Positions 35,415-44,535 of a stretch of DNA of 64,000 nucleotides are shown here, piece after piece. How positions within the stretch are numbered: the stretch's first letter is position 1; every line of letters begins with the position of its first letter. Made by a program: the position numbers and the translations under genes. The stretch is from assembly GCF_030730865.1 (NCBI RefSeq), contig NZ_JAVALZ010000003.1, positions 558,001 to 622,000 of the forward strand, read 5' to 3'. The DNA comes from Uliginosibacterium sp. 31-16. GTDB taxonomy: Bacteria > Pseudomonadota > Gammaproteobacteria > Burkholderiales > Rhodocyclaceae. The notes under the pieces were generated by a model. The model did not search any database. It was not told the origin of the DNA and saw only the letters and a program-made list of their open reading frames with translations.

Positions 35415-38243
35415 ATGCCACAAAACCGGGTGGCAAGCTCCGGACCGCTCTCGATGCGCAACCCTTTTACCGGCATTTCCTGGTGCATGCATGGGCCACG
35501 TTTGCTGGCGCGCTTGCGCGCCTGGGTGCCATTGCTGATTTTTGGTCTGGGCATTACGGTCACGCTGCTGGTCTGGTCGGTCGTGCAGCAGCAGATCCGG
35601 GAGCGCGAACAGGCTGCTTTCGAGTTTCAGGTCAGCAAGGTTGCAGAGGCTCTGGATAGTCATCTGACTGCGACGGGGCAGGTCTTGCGTGGGGTTGCCG
35701 GGCTGTTTGCGGTTAACCGGGATATAGACCGTCGTGAATACCAGCGTTACGTAGCAACGTTGCGACTGGATATGCGTTACCCCGGAATCCAGGGCGTGGG
35801 GTTTGCCCGGCTGTTGTCGAAGTCCGAGATGGAGGCACACCAGCGGGAAATGCGTGCCCGGGGCTCCGAGGATTATGTGCTGAACCCGGTTGGCGCGCTC
35901 GAGGCGTACAGCGCAATTTCATATCTGGAGCCGTTTGACTGGCGTAATCAGCGCGCCTACGGTTACGACATGTTTGCCGAGCCGGTGCGTCGACAAGCCA
36001 TGCTGCGGGCGCGTGATACTGGCTTGCCTGCCTTGTCGGGCAAGGTCCGTCTGATGCAGGAAACCGAGGCGGATGTGCAGGCTGGAGCGCTGCTTTACGT
36101 GCCGGTCTATCGGGACGGAGAGGGTGGCGAGTCGCTGGAGCAGCGGCGCGAGCGTCTCATTGGCTGGGCGTTTGCGCCTCTGCGCATGCGTGATTTGCTG
36201 GGTGGGGTGCTGGCGCGCAATTTCCCCGAATTGCGCGGGCGGATTGGCCTGGCTTTGTATGACGGTGAGCGGGAGGCACCGGAGCATCTGCTGTTTCGCT
36301 CGGAGCCCCTACCGGGCAAAGCGGTTGCGCAGGAGGTCCGCCATCCGCTGCAACTGGCCGGTCAGCCCTGGTCCTTGCACGCGTATACCTTGCCTCGTGC
36401 TCCGGGCGCTCTGGAAGGTGCGCGTGGTCGTGGCTTCCTGATCGCGGGCAGTCTGGCCAGCATCCTGCTGGCCTTGCTGGCCGGCTTCCTGCTCAACAGC
36501 CATACCCGGGTTTCTGCTGCACTGGCCCAGACCGCGGAGGCGCATCGCCTGCTGCGCCTGAGTCAGGACGAACTGCAGGCGGTATTCGACACTTCCGGAG
36601 CGGGGATCTTTCTGGTGGACACGCGTGGGGTGATCGTTCGCACCAATCAGCACATGGCCGAAATGTTTGCCTGCAGCTGCGAGAACCTGCTGGGCCTGCC
36701 GTATGAGAGTCTGGTTCCGGCGGCCGAGCGTGAGCCGGTACAGCACCGGGTGAGCGATCTGCTCGGCTGTGGGGTGGGGACCGTCAACATCGAGCGACGC
36801 TATTGCCGTAGTGATGGCCGTGAATTCTGGGCCTTCCTGTCGGCGCGGCGCCTGCTTGATCGGGATGGCGTGACGCGGGGCATGGTCGGTGTGATCATTG
36901 ATCTGAGCGAACGACATAATGCCGAGCAACGGCTGAAACGTTCCGAGCATCTGTATCGCACGCTGACCGAGACCATGCAGGATGTGGTCTGGATTCTCGA
37001 TGTTGAAAGCCGCTGCTTTACCTATTGCAGCCCATCGATCCAGCAACTGCGTGGATACCGTGTCGATGAAGTCGTGGGTGCCGATCTCCGGAATTCGCTG
37101 GTGCCGGAGACTGCGGCCCATCTCGATTTTCTGGTGCAGGAGCGGGCCGAGGCTTTTCGCAAGGGCGAAGTGCCGGCAGGGCGCTACTACGTCGATGAGA
37201 TCGAACAGCCGTGCAAGGATGGCAGTGTGGTGAGCACCGAGGTCGTCAGCTGTTTCTTCTACGACGATGAAGGCGGGCGCCTGTGCATGCGCGGAGTCAC
37301 ACGCAACATCTCCGAGCGCAAACGCAACGAGCAGGAGCGGCGTATTGCTGCGGTGGCCTTTGAGTCGCGTGAAAGCGTGGTCGTGACGGATGCCGAAGGT
37401 GTTGTCATCCGGGTGAATCGCGCCTTTGTCGAGCTGACTGGCTATGCGCCGGAAGAAGTGCTTGGCAAAACGCTGCACATCCTGCATTCCGGACGGCACG
37501 ATCATGACTTTTATGTTGCCATGTGGGAGACCATTCTGGCCGATGGTTACTGGCAAGGACAGGTCTGGAACCGCAGCAAGGATGGGCAGATCTACCCGGT
37601 GTGGCTGACCATCACGGCGGTAAAGAACGATGCCGGGCGAACCACAAATTATGTTGGCACTTCATCCGACATCAGTCGCCAGGTGCAGCATCAGAGCGAG
37701 ATCAACAATCTGGCCTTCTACGATCCGCTGACCGGGCTGGCCAACCGGCGACTCTTTACCGATCGTCTCGGCCATGCCTTTGCCAAGAGCAGTCGCAATC
37801 GCAAGTTCGGCGCGGTGCTCTACATTGATCTGGATCGTTTCAAGGAAGTGAACGACAAGCTGGGGCACGCGGAGGGCGACCGCCTGCTTGAGCTGGTGGC
37901 CGATCGTCTGGCCACCAATGTGCGTGAAGGCGATACGGTGGCGCGCTTTGGCGGTGATGAATTCGTGGTGCTGCTGGATGATGTGGACGACGAGCTGGAT
38001 GCCGCGCTGGAAACCGTGCTGAGCATTGCCGAGAAACTGCGCCAGGCCCTGAATCTTCCGTACAAGCTGCGGGGCAGCATGCCGGCCGACTGGCATTGTT
38101 CATCCAGCATCGGTGTGGCGGTGTTCCGGGGGCAGCAGGAGGATATGGAAACGGTGCTGGTACGCGCGGACCGGGCCATGTATGCGGCGAAAGACGGTGG
38201 GCGCAACGCTGTGTGTGTGGATGAGGCCAGTCGCGAGCCTTGA
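35415..38243 (+). CDS. CHASE-PAS-PAS-PAS-GGDEF diguanylate cyclase, membrane bound
   Basis: 942 residues. A membrane helix (about 33-55) and a second (about 335-357) bracket a periplasmic CHASE-type sensor of about 270 residues (RYPGIQGVGFARLL is its typical core). Three PAS domains follow (about 380-500, 505-630 and 640-760), each with its PAC end, then GGDEF (about 765-935) with an intact RFGGDEFVVLL. An upstream REGD, five residues before GGDEF, is an RxxD inhibitory site, so product feedback is expected. No EAL domain. It would make c-di-GMP in response to an extracellular ligand and PAS signals. Confidence 0.93.
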   Translation: MPQNRVASSGPLSMRNPFTGISWCMHGPRLLARLRAWVPLLIFGLGITVTLLVWSVVQQQIREREQAAFEFQVSKVAEALDSHLTATGQVLRGVAGLFAVNRDIDRREYQRYVATLRLDMRYPGIQGVGFARLLSKSEMEAHQREMRARGSEDYVLNPVGALEAYSAISYLEPFDWRNQRAYGYDMFAEPVRRQAMLRARDTGLPALSGKVRLMQETEADVQAGALLYVPVYRDGEGGESLEQRRERLIGWAFAPLRMRDLLGGVLARNFPELRGRIGLALYDGEREAPEHLLFRSEPLPGKAVAQEVRHPLQLAGQPWSLHAYTLPRAPGALEGARGRGFLIAGSLASILLALLAGFLLNSHTRVSAALAQTAEAHRLLRLSQDELQAVFDTSGAGIFLVDTRGVIVRTNQHMAEMFACSCENLLGLPYESLVPAAEREPVQHRVSDLLGCGVGTVNIERRYCRSDGREFWAFLSARRLLDRDGVTRGMVGVIIDLSERHNAEQRLKRSEHLYRTLTETMQDVVWILDVESRCFTYCSPSIQQLRGYRVDEVVGADLRNSLVPETAAHLDFLVQERAEAFRKGEVPAGRYYVDEIEQPCKDGSVVSTEVVSCFFYDDEGGRLCMRGVTRNISERKRNEQERRIAAVAFESRESVVVTDAEGVVIRVNRAFVELTGYAPEEVLGKTLHILHSGRHDHDFYVAMWETILADGYWQGQVWNRSKDGQIYPVWLTITAVKNDAGRTTNYVGTSSDISRQVQHQSEINNLAFYDPLTGLANRRLFTDRLGHAFAKSSRNRKFGAVLYIDLDRFKEVNDKLGHAEGDRLLELVADRLATNVREGDTVARFGGDEFVVLLDDVDDELDAALETVLSIAEKLRQALNLPYKLRGSMPADWHCSSSIGVAVFRGQQEDMETVLVRADRAMYAAKDGGRNAVCVDEASREP

Positions 38244-38268
38244 GTGGCAAGGCGCTTGCTGCAGCGGG

Positions 38269-39147
38269 CTACTGGCGATTCCGGAACTGGATGACTGCAC
38301 GCCCGTCTTCAATCTGTTTCGGTGCAACTTTCCAGGCGTGACCAAACACGAGTTCAAACGTCGCGGGCAGGCGCCCGTCGACCTGTGCCTGAAGAGCCGC
38401 ATCCCGCGCGGATCTCCAGCCTGCCTTGCCGGAGAGCCCCGCTGGACGCGCCTTCGCAGCATTGCTGCTCGCAGAGGCCCGCAGGTCGCGGATCAGCGGG
38501 TCGATGCCGGTGTAGGTCAGGGTGATCGTCTGCATGTCCATGACCGGGTCGGCAAAGCCGGCCTGAACGAGACAATCGCCGATGTCGTGCATGTCGATGA
38601 AGCGATGCACGCGTTCGCCCGCGTGCCCGGGCAGGATGGCGCGCAATTCCTTCAGGGTGTCCGGCCCGAGGGTCGCGAACATCAGCAGTCCGCCGACTTC
38701 CAGCACCCGATGGCATTCGCGGATCGCCGGCAGCGGGTCGGTCAGCCAGTTCAACAGGAGGTTGCTCCACACCAGTTGCACACTGCCACGCGCCAGCGGC
38801 AACTGATGGGCGTCGGCGCAGACGAGTTGCGGCCCCGGTTTCTGACCCAGCAGGCGTTGCATGAAACTGCGCTCTGGCTGGGCCTGCTTCAGCAGGGGCA
38901 GGGCGAAATCCAGCCCGATATGGGTTGCCTGTGGATAGCGTGCGGCAAGCATGGGCAGATCAGCGCCATGACCGCAGCCCAGATCCAGGATGCGCCGCGG
39001 TTCGAGGCGGATGTAATCCAGCCGCTCAGCCATCCGGCTGCTGACCTCGCGTGCCAGGAAATCGGCCTTGGCGACACTGGCCGCGCGAGACGCAAAGCGG
39101 CGGCGGACGAGGGCGTGGTCGAGCTGAAAGTCCTTGGCGTCGGGCAT
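38269..39147 (-). CDS. bioC: Malonyl-ACP O-methyltransferase
   Basis: 292 residues. It methylates malonyl-ACP to start pimelate synthesis for biotin. The SAM motif is ILDLGCGHGADLPML near residue 53, then LVCADAHQLPLARGSV and WSNLLLNWLTDP, the BioC fingerprint. The C-terminal part (about 210-290) diverges. It lies 1.6 kb from bioB on the same strand, separated by an antiporter gene; bioF, bioH and bioD are not here. Confidence 0.85.
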   Translation of the reverse strand: MPDAKDFQLDHALVRRRFASRAASVAKADFLAREVSSRMAERLDYIRLEPRRILDLGCGHGADLPMLAARYPQATHIGLDFALPLLKQAQPERSFMQRLLGQKPGPQLVCADAHQLPLARGSVQLVWSNLLLNWLTDPLPAIRECHRVLEVGGLLMFATLGPDTLKELRAILPGHAGERVHRFIDMHDIGDCLVQAGFADPVMDMQTITLTYTGIDPLIRDLRASASSNAAKARPAGLSGKAGWRSARDAALQAQVDGRLPATFELVFGHAWKVAPKQIEDGRAVIQFRNRQ

Positions 39148-39215
39148 GGGCGCAGGTCAGATGAGAAAAGGGCGGGCATCTCTGGATGTCCGCCCGGAGT
39201 GTAGATCAGGATCGC

Positions 39216-40544
39216 TCAGTGTGCGGAGCTTGCTGCCGGAGCTTCGCCCGTTGCCTTGTGCGGTGCGTGCGGATGCCAGCCAACTACGGCCATCATCACC
39301 GCGAAGCCGACCACATACGCCAGTACCACATGCCAGCCGTGGCGCAGCCACTGTCCGGCGGATTTGGCCTCCGGGTACATGTTTGACAGCGCCACGCCGG
39401 CCGAGGAACCGAACCATAGCATCGAGCCACCAAAGCCTACGCAATAGGCCAGCACGCCCCAGTCGAAACCGCCCTGGCGGATCGCCAAAGCCGTCAGCGG
39501 GATGTTGTCAAACACGGCCGAGACGAAGCCCAGACCCAGCGCGCTCATCCACGAAGCGGGCGGCAAACTCTCCACCGGCATCATCGAGGCTATCACCACC
39601 AGCGAAAGCAGGAAGATCGAGCCCTTGAAGGTTTCCGGCATCAGTTCCCAGTCGTGACGGCGGACTGGAATGGTGATCAGGATTGCCACCCAGACGGCGG
39701 CGCCAATGAAGGGGAAACTGTCCGAAATGTCGGCGAACTTCAGGTTCACCACGATGTTGGTGCCCATCGCGAGAACGAGGATGGCTGCGACGATGCCGAC
39801 CCGGGCCCAGTCAATTTTCGTGTGGGCGTGGGTGTTCTTGAGGATCGGCGAATAGGCGTGCTGCTGTTTGGCGGCAAAGTAACCACAGAAAATCAGTGCG
39901 ACCACGGCTGCGGCGTAAGCATGGAACACGTCGGCGGGCGAGATGCCGTCAATCCACATCATGGTGGTGGTGGTGTCACCGACCACGCTGCCCGAGCCAC
40001 CGGCATTCGAGGCGGCAACGATGGCTGCGAGGTAGCCGATGTGCACCTTGCCCTTGAACAGCTGATGCGCCATGGCGCCACCAATCAGGGCGGCAGCAAT
40101 GTTGTCGAGGAAGCTGGAGATCACGAAGACCATCACCAGCATCATGAAGCCGCCTTTCCAGTCGTCCGGCAGATATTTTGGCAGCACGACCGGCACATGG
40201 CTCTTCTCGAAGTGACGGGCTAGCAGAGCGAAGCCCATCAACAGGCACAGCAGGTTGGCGAGCGTGACCCACTCGTGCTGCAGATGCAGGCCCAGTCCCA
40301 CGAAACCTGTGCCGAACTTGAAGCCGGTGAAAACCAGCTTGTAGGTGGTGACGGTGATCAGGCCGGTAAGCGCTACCTGCAAGGTGCTGTTATGCAGCAG
40401 GGCCACGCCAAGCAGCGTGCAGGCAAAGATGAAAAACTCCAGCGGGATGCCGGCAATGGCCGGGCCACTGGCTGCAAAGGCAGCGGGTGAGGCGGCAAGC
40501 AGGCAGAGCAGGGCAGCGGCGCGCAACATAGGTGTCGGTTTCAT
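39216..40544 (-). CDS. NhaD-type sodium/proton antiporter (ArsB/NhaD superfamily)
   Basis: 442 residues with about 11-12 membrane helices after a signal-like N-terminus. Conserved loop regions are SSFLDNIAAALIGG, SNAGGSGSVVGDTTTTMMW and, in the second half, AVFDNIPLTALAI, a pseudo-repeat of the first; the Asp-Asn pairs in the two are the expected ion-binding residues. Family members exchange sodium for protons at alkaline pH; the substrate is not proven. ATG 40544 (MKPTPMLRAA) is chosen over an upstream in-frame ATG. Confidence 0.8.
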   Translation of the reverse strand: MKPTPMLRAAALLCLLAASPAAFAASGPAIAGIPLEFFIFACTLLGVALLHNSTLQVALTGLITVTTYKLVFTGFKFGTGFVGLGLHLQHEWVTLANLLCLLMGFALLARHFEKSHVPVVLPKYLPDDWKGGFMMLVMVFVISSFLDNIAAALIGGAMAHQLFKGKVHIGYLAAIVAASNAGGSGSVVGDTTTTMMWIDGISPADVFHAYAAAVVALIFCGYFAAKQQHAYSPILKNTHAHTKIDWARVGIVAAILVLAMGTNIVVNLKFADISDSFPFIGAAVWVAILITIPVRRHDWELMPETFKGSIFLLSLVVIASMMPVESLPPASWMSALGLGFVSAVFDNIPLTALAIRQGGFDWGVLAYCVGFGGSMLWFGSSAGVALSNMYPEAKSAGQWLRHGWHVVLAYVVGFAVMMAVVGWHPHAPHKATGEAPAASSAH

Positions 40545-40747
40545 GGTGATGGCGAGCGATTTGAAAGAAGGGTGCCTGAAGAAGAGCAAAGGACGGGCCT
40601 GTGCGGGCTGCTTGCGCGCAGATCAAGGCCCTGTCTGGTTTTCGTGGAAAAGGCTGACGCCAGCGGCGCAGCCTGTCTGTCATCTTTGCGACATTATCCC
40701 ATGCTCTGGCGCGAGCTTTGCTGCGTCACCAGGAATGCTGCCATGCC

Positions 40748-41740
40748 TCAGACCAAGGTGATGCCCAGCTTGCCAAAGAGCTCGGTGTCACGGTCCGCAT
40801 CCGGGTTGTCGGTCGTGAGCAGGCGGTCTCCCGAGAAAATCGAATTGGCGCCGGCGAGATAACACAGGGCCTGGGTTTCGTCGCTCATCTGCTGGCGGCC
40901 GGCGGACAGGCGCACATGGCTCGTCGGCATGGTGATGCGCGCGACGGCGATGGTGCGTACGAACTCGATCGGGTCCAGCGCCGGCACTTCGGCCAGCGGG
41001 GTGCCGGCAATCGGCACCAGACCGTTGATGGGCACCGACTCCGGCGCCGGGTTCAGATTGGCGAGCTGGGCGATCAGCACCGCGCGGGCGCGGCGGTTTT
41101 CGCCCAGGCCGACGATGCCGCCGGCGCAGACCTTGATGCCCTGGTTGCGCACCTTGTCGATGGTCTCCAGCCGGTCGTCGATGGTGTGGGTGGTGACGAT
41201 CTCGCTGTAGAACTCGCGGGCGGTGTCGAGATTGTGGTTGTAGTAGTCCAGCCCGGCCTCCTTGAGGCGCTCGGCCTGACCGTCTTTCAGCATGCCCAGC
41301 GTCACACAGGTTTCCAGCCCCAGTTTCTTCACCTCGCGCACCATCTCCAGTACTGGCTCCAGATCCTTTTCCTTCGGGCTGCGCCAGGCTGCGCCCATGC
41401 AGAAGCGCGAGGCACCCTTGTCCTTGGCGGCCTGGGCCATCTTGAGCACTTCGTCGAGGCTCATCAGCGGCTCGGCTTCGAGGCCGGTCTTGTAGCGCTT
41501 GGATTGCGAGCAGTAGCTGCAGTCTTCGGAACAGCCACCGGTCTTGATGGACAGAAGGGTGGAGCGCTGTACGGCATTGGCATCGAAATGCTTACGATGC
41601 ACCTGCTGGGCGCGGAAGATCAGGTCGCTGAACGGCAGCTCGAAGAGCTCGGCAACCGCGTCGGTGCTCCATTCCCCTTCGCGGACTTCGGCCGGGCGGT
41701 GGAAGGCGATGGCTTGCTCGGCGCTGACGCAGGAATTCAT
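40748..41740 (-). CDS. bioB: Biotin synthase
   Basis: 330 residues, radical SAM enzyme inserting sulfur into dethiobiotin. The SAM cluster is [12 protein letters not shown]; the second, sacrificial cluster ligands lie at Cys in [13 protein letters not shown] and CAGG, with VRLSAGR carrying the Arg. ATG 41740 (MNSCVSAEQ) has AGAGG 7 bases upstream. Divergent from comF. Confidence 0.96.
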   Translation of the reverse strand: MNSCVSAEQAIAFHRPAEVREGEWSTDAVAELFELPFSDLIFRAQQVHRKHFDANAVQRSTLLSIKTGGCSEDCSYCSQSKRYKTGLEAEPLMSLDEVLKMAQAAKDKGASRFCMGAAWRSPKEKDLEPVLEMVREVKKLGLETCVTLGMLKDGQAERLKEAGLDYYNHNLDTAREFYSEIVTTHTIDDRLETIDKVRNQGIKVCAGGIVGLGENRRARAVLIAQLANLNPAPESVPINGLVPIAGTPLAEVPALDPIEFVRTIAVARITMPTSHVRLSAGRQQMSDETQALCYLAGANSIFSGDRLLTTDNPDADRDTELFGKLGITLV

Positions 41741-41796
41741 GGAACGACCTCTGGAGTTTGAAAACAGCCGGGCATGATCCGGGAAAGGCTGAAAGC

Positions 41797-42522
41797 TTGT
41801 CAAACCGCATTTTCGATGCGTTGGCGTATGTCCTGGATGCGGCCATCAGCACCGCATGGCCGCGGGAATGCTTCGTGTGCGGCGAAGCGGCGGGCGCTTT
41901 TGCCGTGTGCCATGCCTGTGAGCCAATACTGCTGCGGCTTCCCGCGGCGGTCTGCCCGAGATGCGCGCTGCCAGCCCCTGTCGAAGGTATGCTCTGCGGA
42001 GCCTGCCAGCGTCGCCCGCCCTGTTTTGATGCGACCCGCGCGGTCTTCGTTTACACCCATCCGGTACGCGAAATGGTGCTGGCGCTCAAGCATGGACAGG
42101 GCTTCGTGTTGCTGGACTGGCTGGGGCAGGCAATGAGTGGGGCGCTGAACGGGCTGAAGGCGGACTGCATCATTCCTACGCCCTTGCATCCGCGGCGTCT
42201 GGCGGAGCGGGGGTTTAATCAATCTGGCGAGCTGGCTCGCCGGGTGGCGAAAACCTGCGGTTTGCCACTCTGGCGGGAAGCTGTTGTGCGAGATGTGGAT
42301 ACGCCAAAATTTGCGGGCATGCGTGGCAAGCAGCGCCGTCGGGCCGTGCGTGGCATATTCCGCTGTGTGGAAGATTTCAGCGGCCAGCATGTCGTGCTGC
42401 TGGATGATGTGATGACCAGCGGTGCGACACTTGATGAACTGGCGCGCACGCTCAAGCAGCGTGGTGCCGTGCGGGTGACGAATCTCGTGCTGGCGCGGAC
42501 CCTGCGTGTGCCCCGCAAATAG
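41797..42522 (+). CDS. comF: ComF-family phosphoribosyltransferase-like protein
   Basis: 241 residues from TTG 41797; a longer reading from TTG 41758 is possible, but AAAGG stands 8 bases before the former. N-terminal zinc finger: CFVCGEA…CHACE and CPRCALP…CGACQRR (four CxxC). The phosphoribosyltransferase domain follows with the PRPP loop [16 protein letters not shown] and [15 protein letters not shown]. Relatives act in DNA uptake, in keeping with the pilus genes nearby. No other com gene is adjacent. Confidence 0.88.
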   Translation: MSNRIFDALAYVLDAAISTAWPRECFVCGEAAGAFAVCHACEPILLRLPAAVCPRCALPAPVEGMLCGACQRRPPCFDATRAVFVYTHPVREMVLALKHGQGFVLLDWLGQAMSGALNGLKADCIIPTPLHPRRLAERGFNQSGELARRVAKTCGLPLWREAVVRDVDTPKFAGMRGKQRRRAVRGIFRCVEDFSGQHVVLLDDVMTSGATLDELARTLKQRGAVRVTNLVLARTLRVPRK

Positions 42523-42676
42523 CCTCGGGATGCTGCGTGCGGCGTATCGACGGAAATGAACGGCCCGTTTCGGTTGCGGTGCCCGGCTGTCAGGTGTGCC
42601 TTCTCCGGGCCGGAGGCGCCGAATTCTCCGCCGCGGCGGTCGTCACGGTGAGTCCCGGGGATGCGATAATTGCGGC

Positions 42677-43141
42677 ATGTTTCATATCGTCCTGCACAAA
42701 CCCGAGATTCCCCCGAATACGGGCAACATCATCCGTTTGTGCGCCAATACCGGCGCACATCTGCATCTGGTTGAACCTTTGGGGTTTGATCTCAGTCACA
42801 AGCAGCTGGCTCGCGCTGGCATGGATTACGCTGAACTGTCGGTGGTCAGTCGTCATCCGGATTGGCAGAGTTGTCAGGTGGCGCTGGCCGGGCGGAGGTT
42901 TTTTGCGGTAAGTACGCGCGGTGGTGTGCGTTACGATTCCGTTGCATTTCTGCCAGAGGATGTGTTTGTGTTTGGCTCGGAATCCGCAGGTTTGCCACCT
43001 GAAGTCTTGGCCGGATTTCCGGATCAGCAGAGGTTGCGCTTGCCAATGCAACCGGGCGTTCGCAGCATCAACCTGTCGAATACGGTGGCCATTCTGGCCT
43101 ACGAAGCCTGGCGACAGAAAGGCTTCAGCGGAGGAGTCTGA
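42677..43141 (+). CDS. trmL: tRNA (cytidine(34)-2'-O)-methyltransferase
   Basis: 154 residues, SPOUT family. It 2'-O-methylates the wobble base of tRNA-Leu isoacceptors. Motif 1 PEIPPNTGNIIRLCANTG starts at residue 9, with FGSESAGLPPEVL and SINLSNTVAILAYE as the trefoil-knot motifs. ATG 42677 fits the family start; upstream frame is unrelated. A tRNA-Leu, its likely substrate type, is present at 58.7 kb. Confidence 0.94.
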   Translation: MFHIVLHKPEIPPNTGNIIRLCANTGAHLHLVEPLGFDLSHKQLARAGMDYAELSVVSRHPDWQSCQVALAGRRFFAVSTRGGVRYDSVAFLPEDVFVFGSESAGLPPEVLAGFPDQQRLRLPMQPGVRSINLSNTVAILAYEAWRQKGFSGGV

Positions 43142-43316
43142 CTGTCATTAATGCCTGAATCGGCATGTTTGTTGCAATGGCACACCGCCAAATCGATTGA
43201 TTTATGTCATCGCGACGGAGCACCGGCGCGGTAACTGTCGGAAAACTTGATTACACTTCATCGGGCTGATGCGGGTCTTCCGCGCCGCAGGCCCTTGTTT
43301 TGCAGGAACTGGACAC

Positions 43317-44261
43317 ATGAATAAAAAATGTCGGGTCGCCCTTTTTGGCGAGTGCATGATTGAACTGCGTGGCGAGATGTTTGGCACGATGCAGCAGACT
43401 TTCGGTGGCGACACTCTGAATACTGCTGTCTATCTGGCACGTCTGGGGGCCGATAGCGGCATTCAGGTTTCTTACGCCACCCAGCTGGGCACCGATGCCT
43501 TCAGCGCCAAAATGGTTGAAGCCTGGGAAAAAGAAGGGATTGATACCCGCATGGTGCGCAGGGTGGAAGGCAAGATGCCCGGGCTCTACACCATCCAGGT
43601 GGATGATTCGGGCGAGCGCACTTTTTTCTACTGGCGCGACATGAGTGCGGCCAAGGACTTTTTCGTTGGCCAGGAACACAACAGTCTGCTGGAACAGCAT
43701 ATCGACGAACTTGATGTGCTTTATTACAGCGGAATCAGCCTTGCGGTGCTGCCAGATTCCGGCCGGGAAACGCTTTTTCAACTGGCGGATCATCTGCGCA
43801 AACGCGGTGGCAAGGTCTTTTTCGATAATAACTACCGCCCGCGCGTCTGGCGTGGCGATCCGAATACCCAGGCGTGGTACGACCGTGCTTTTGCCAATGC
43901 CGACCTGACTTTCATCACGCTTGAGGACAATGCAGCGCTCTATGGTCTGGATGAAGAGTCCGCCTTGGCGCATGCATACTCGCTGCCCTGTGAAGAGGTG
44001 GTGATCAAGCGCGGTTCTGATCCGACACTGATTCGTGTGCATGGTCAGGAACCGATCATGGTGCCGACCTTCCGCGTGGAAAAGGTGGTGGATACCACGG
44101 GAGCAGGGGATTCATTTGCTGGTGGTTATCTGGCCGCCCGCCTTGCTGGTCAGCCGCCGGAAATTGCCGGACGCTATGGCAACAAGCTGGCTTCGATTGT
44201 TGTTCAGCATCCTGGTGCGATCATTCCGCTGGCGGCGATGCCGGTGTTTTTCTTTGGCTAG
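43317..44261 (+). CDS. kdgK: 2-dehydro-3-deoxygluconokinase (PfkB family)
   Basis: 314 residues. It phosphorylates KDG in hexuronate breakdown, the step after altronate dehydratase. PfkB signatures are TFGGDTLNTAVYLARLG near residue 28 and the catalytic DTTGAGDSFAGGYLAARL near 260. FFYWRDMSAAKDFF and YYSGISLAV are typical of KdgK. ATG 43317 with AGGA before it is the start. It precedes uxaB and uxaA on the same strand, with a promoter between. Confidence 0.92.
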   Translation: MNKKCRVALFGECMIELRGEMFGTMQQTFGGDTLNTAVYLARLGADSGIQVSYATQLGTDAFSAKMVEAWEKEGIDTRMVRRVEGKMPGLYTIQVDDSGERTFFYWRDMSAAKDFFVGQEHNSLLEQHIDELDVLYYSGISLAVLPDSGRETLFQLADHLRKRGGKVFFDNNYRPRVWRGDPNTQAWYDRAFANADLTFITLEDNAALYGLDEESALAHAYSLPCEEVVIKRGSDPTLIRVHGQEPIMVPTFRVEKVVDTTGAGDSFAGGYLAARLAGQPPEIAGRYGNKLASIVVQHPGAIIPLAAMPVFFFG

Positions 44262-44419
44262 ACTGTAGAACTGCTGCATGAGGCGAACTCGGGTCTCTGG
44301 GAAACGGCGTGCATGCGCCATGCCCTGCGTCCTGTTTTCGCCTTCTCCACACCAATTCATGCTGGTTTTAGCGGTATGAAATGCAAGGATTGGCGCAGCT
44401 AATCCGGGTTTACATCTTC
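44262..44419. other. Intergenic region kdgK-uxaB, upstream part
   Basis: No gene is seen. A weak palindrome GGCGTGCATGCGCC lies near 44306-44319. No T-rich terminator follows kdgK, so read-through from kdgK into uxaB is possible in addition to the uxaB promoter at 44420. Confidence 0.4.
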
Positions 44420-44448
44420 TTGAGTTGTCAGGCAACTTGATCTAGTAT
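44420..44448 (+). promoter_or_regulatory. uxaB promoter
   Basis: TTGAGT (44420-44425), 17-base spacer, TAGTAT (44443-44448), 88 bases before the uxaB start. Good sigma-70 type spacing and hexamers. Confidence 0.65.
44423..44437. promoter_or_regulatory. Candidate GntR-type operator inside the uxaB promoter
   Basis: AGTTG-TCAGG-CAACT is a dyad lying between the -35 and -10. TTGTCAGGC recurs as a direct copy at 44467-44475 just downstream of the expected transcription start. Dyads of the TTGTCNGACAA kind are used by FadR/UxuR-group GntR repressors. No such regulator gene is in the window. Confidence 0.5.
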
Positions 44449-44535
44449 GCGGCAAATTTTCCCGATTTGTCAGGCGTATTAGCCTTTGCTTCTTCGGCCG
44501 ATCCGCGTGGCTCCATTTCAGACAGGAGTTCGTTC

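Noticed and set aside
36309-37556. Open frame of 415 codons antisense to the PAS/GGDEF gene
   Set aside because: No domain, no ribosome-binding site, and the sense-strand protein has clear PAS domains.
38384-38420. GCCTGAAGAGCCGC inside bioC as a further repeat copy
   Set aside because: It is in coding sequence that reads normally through it, so the match to the intergenic repeat may be chance.
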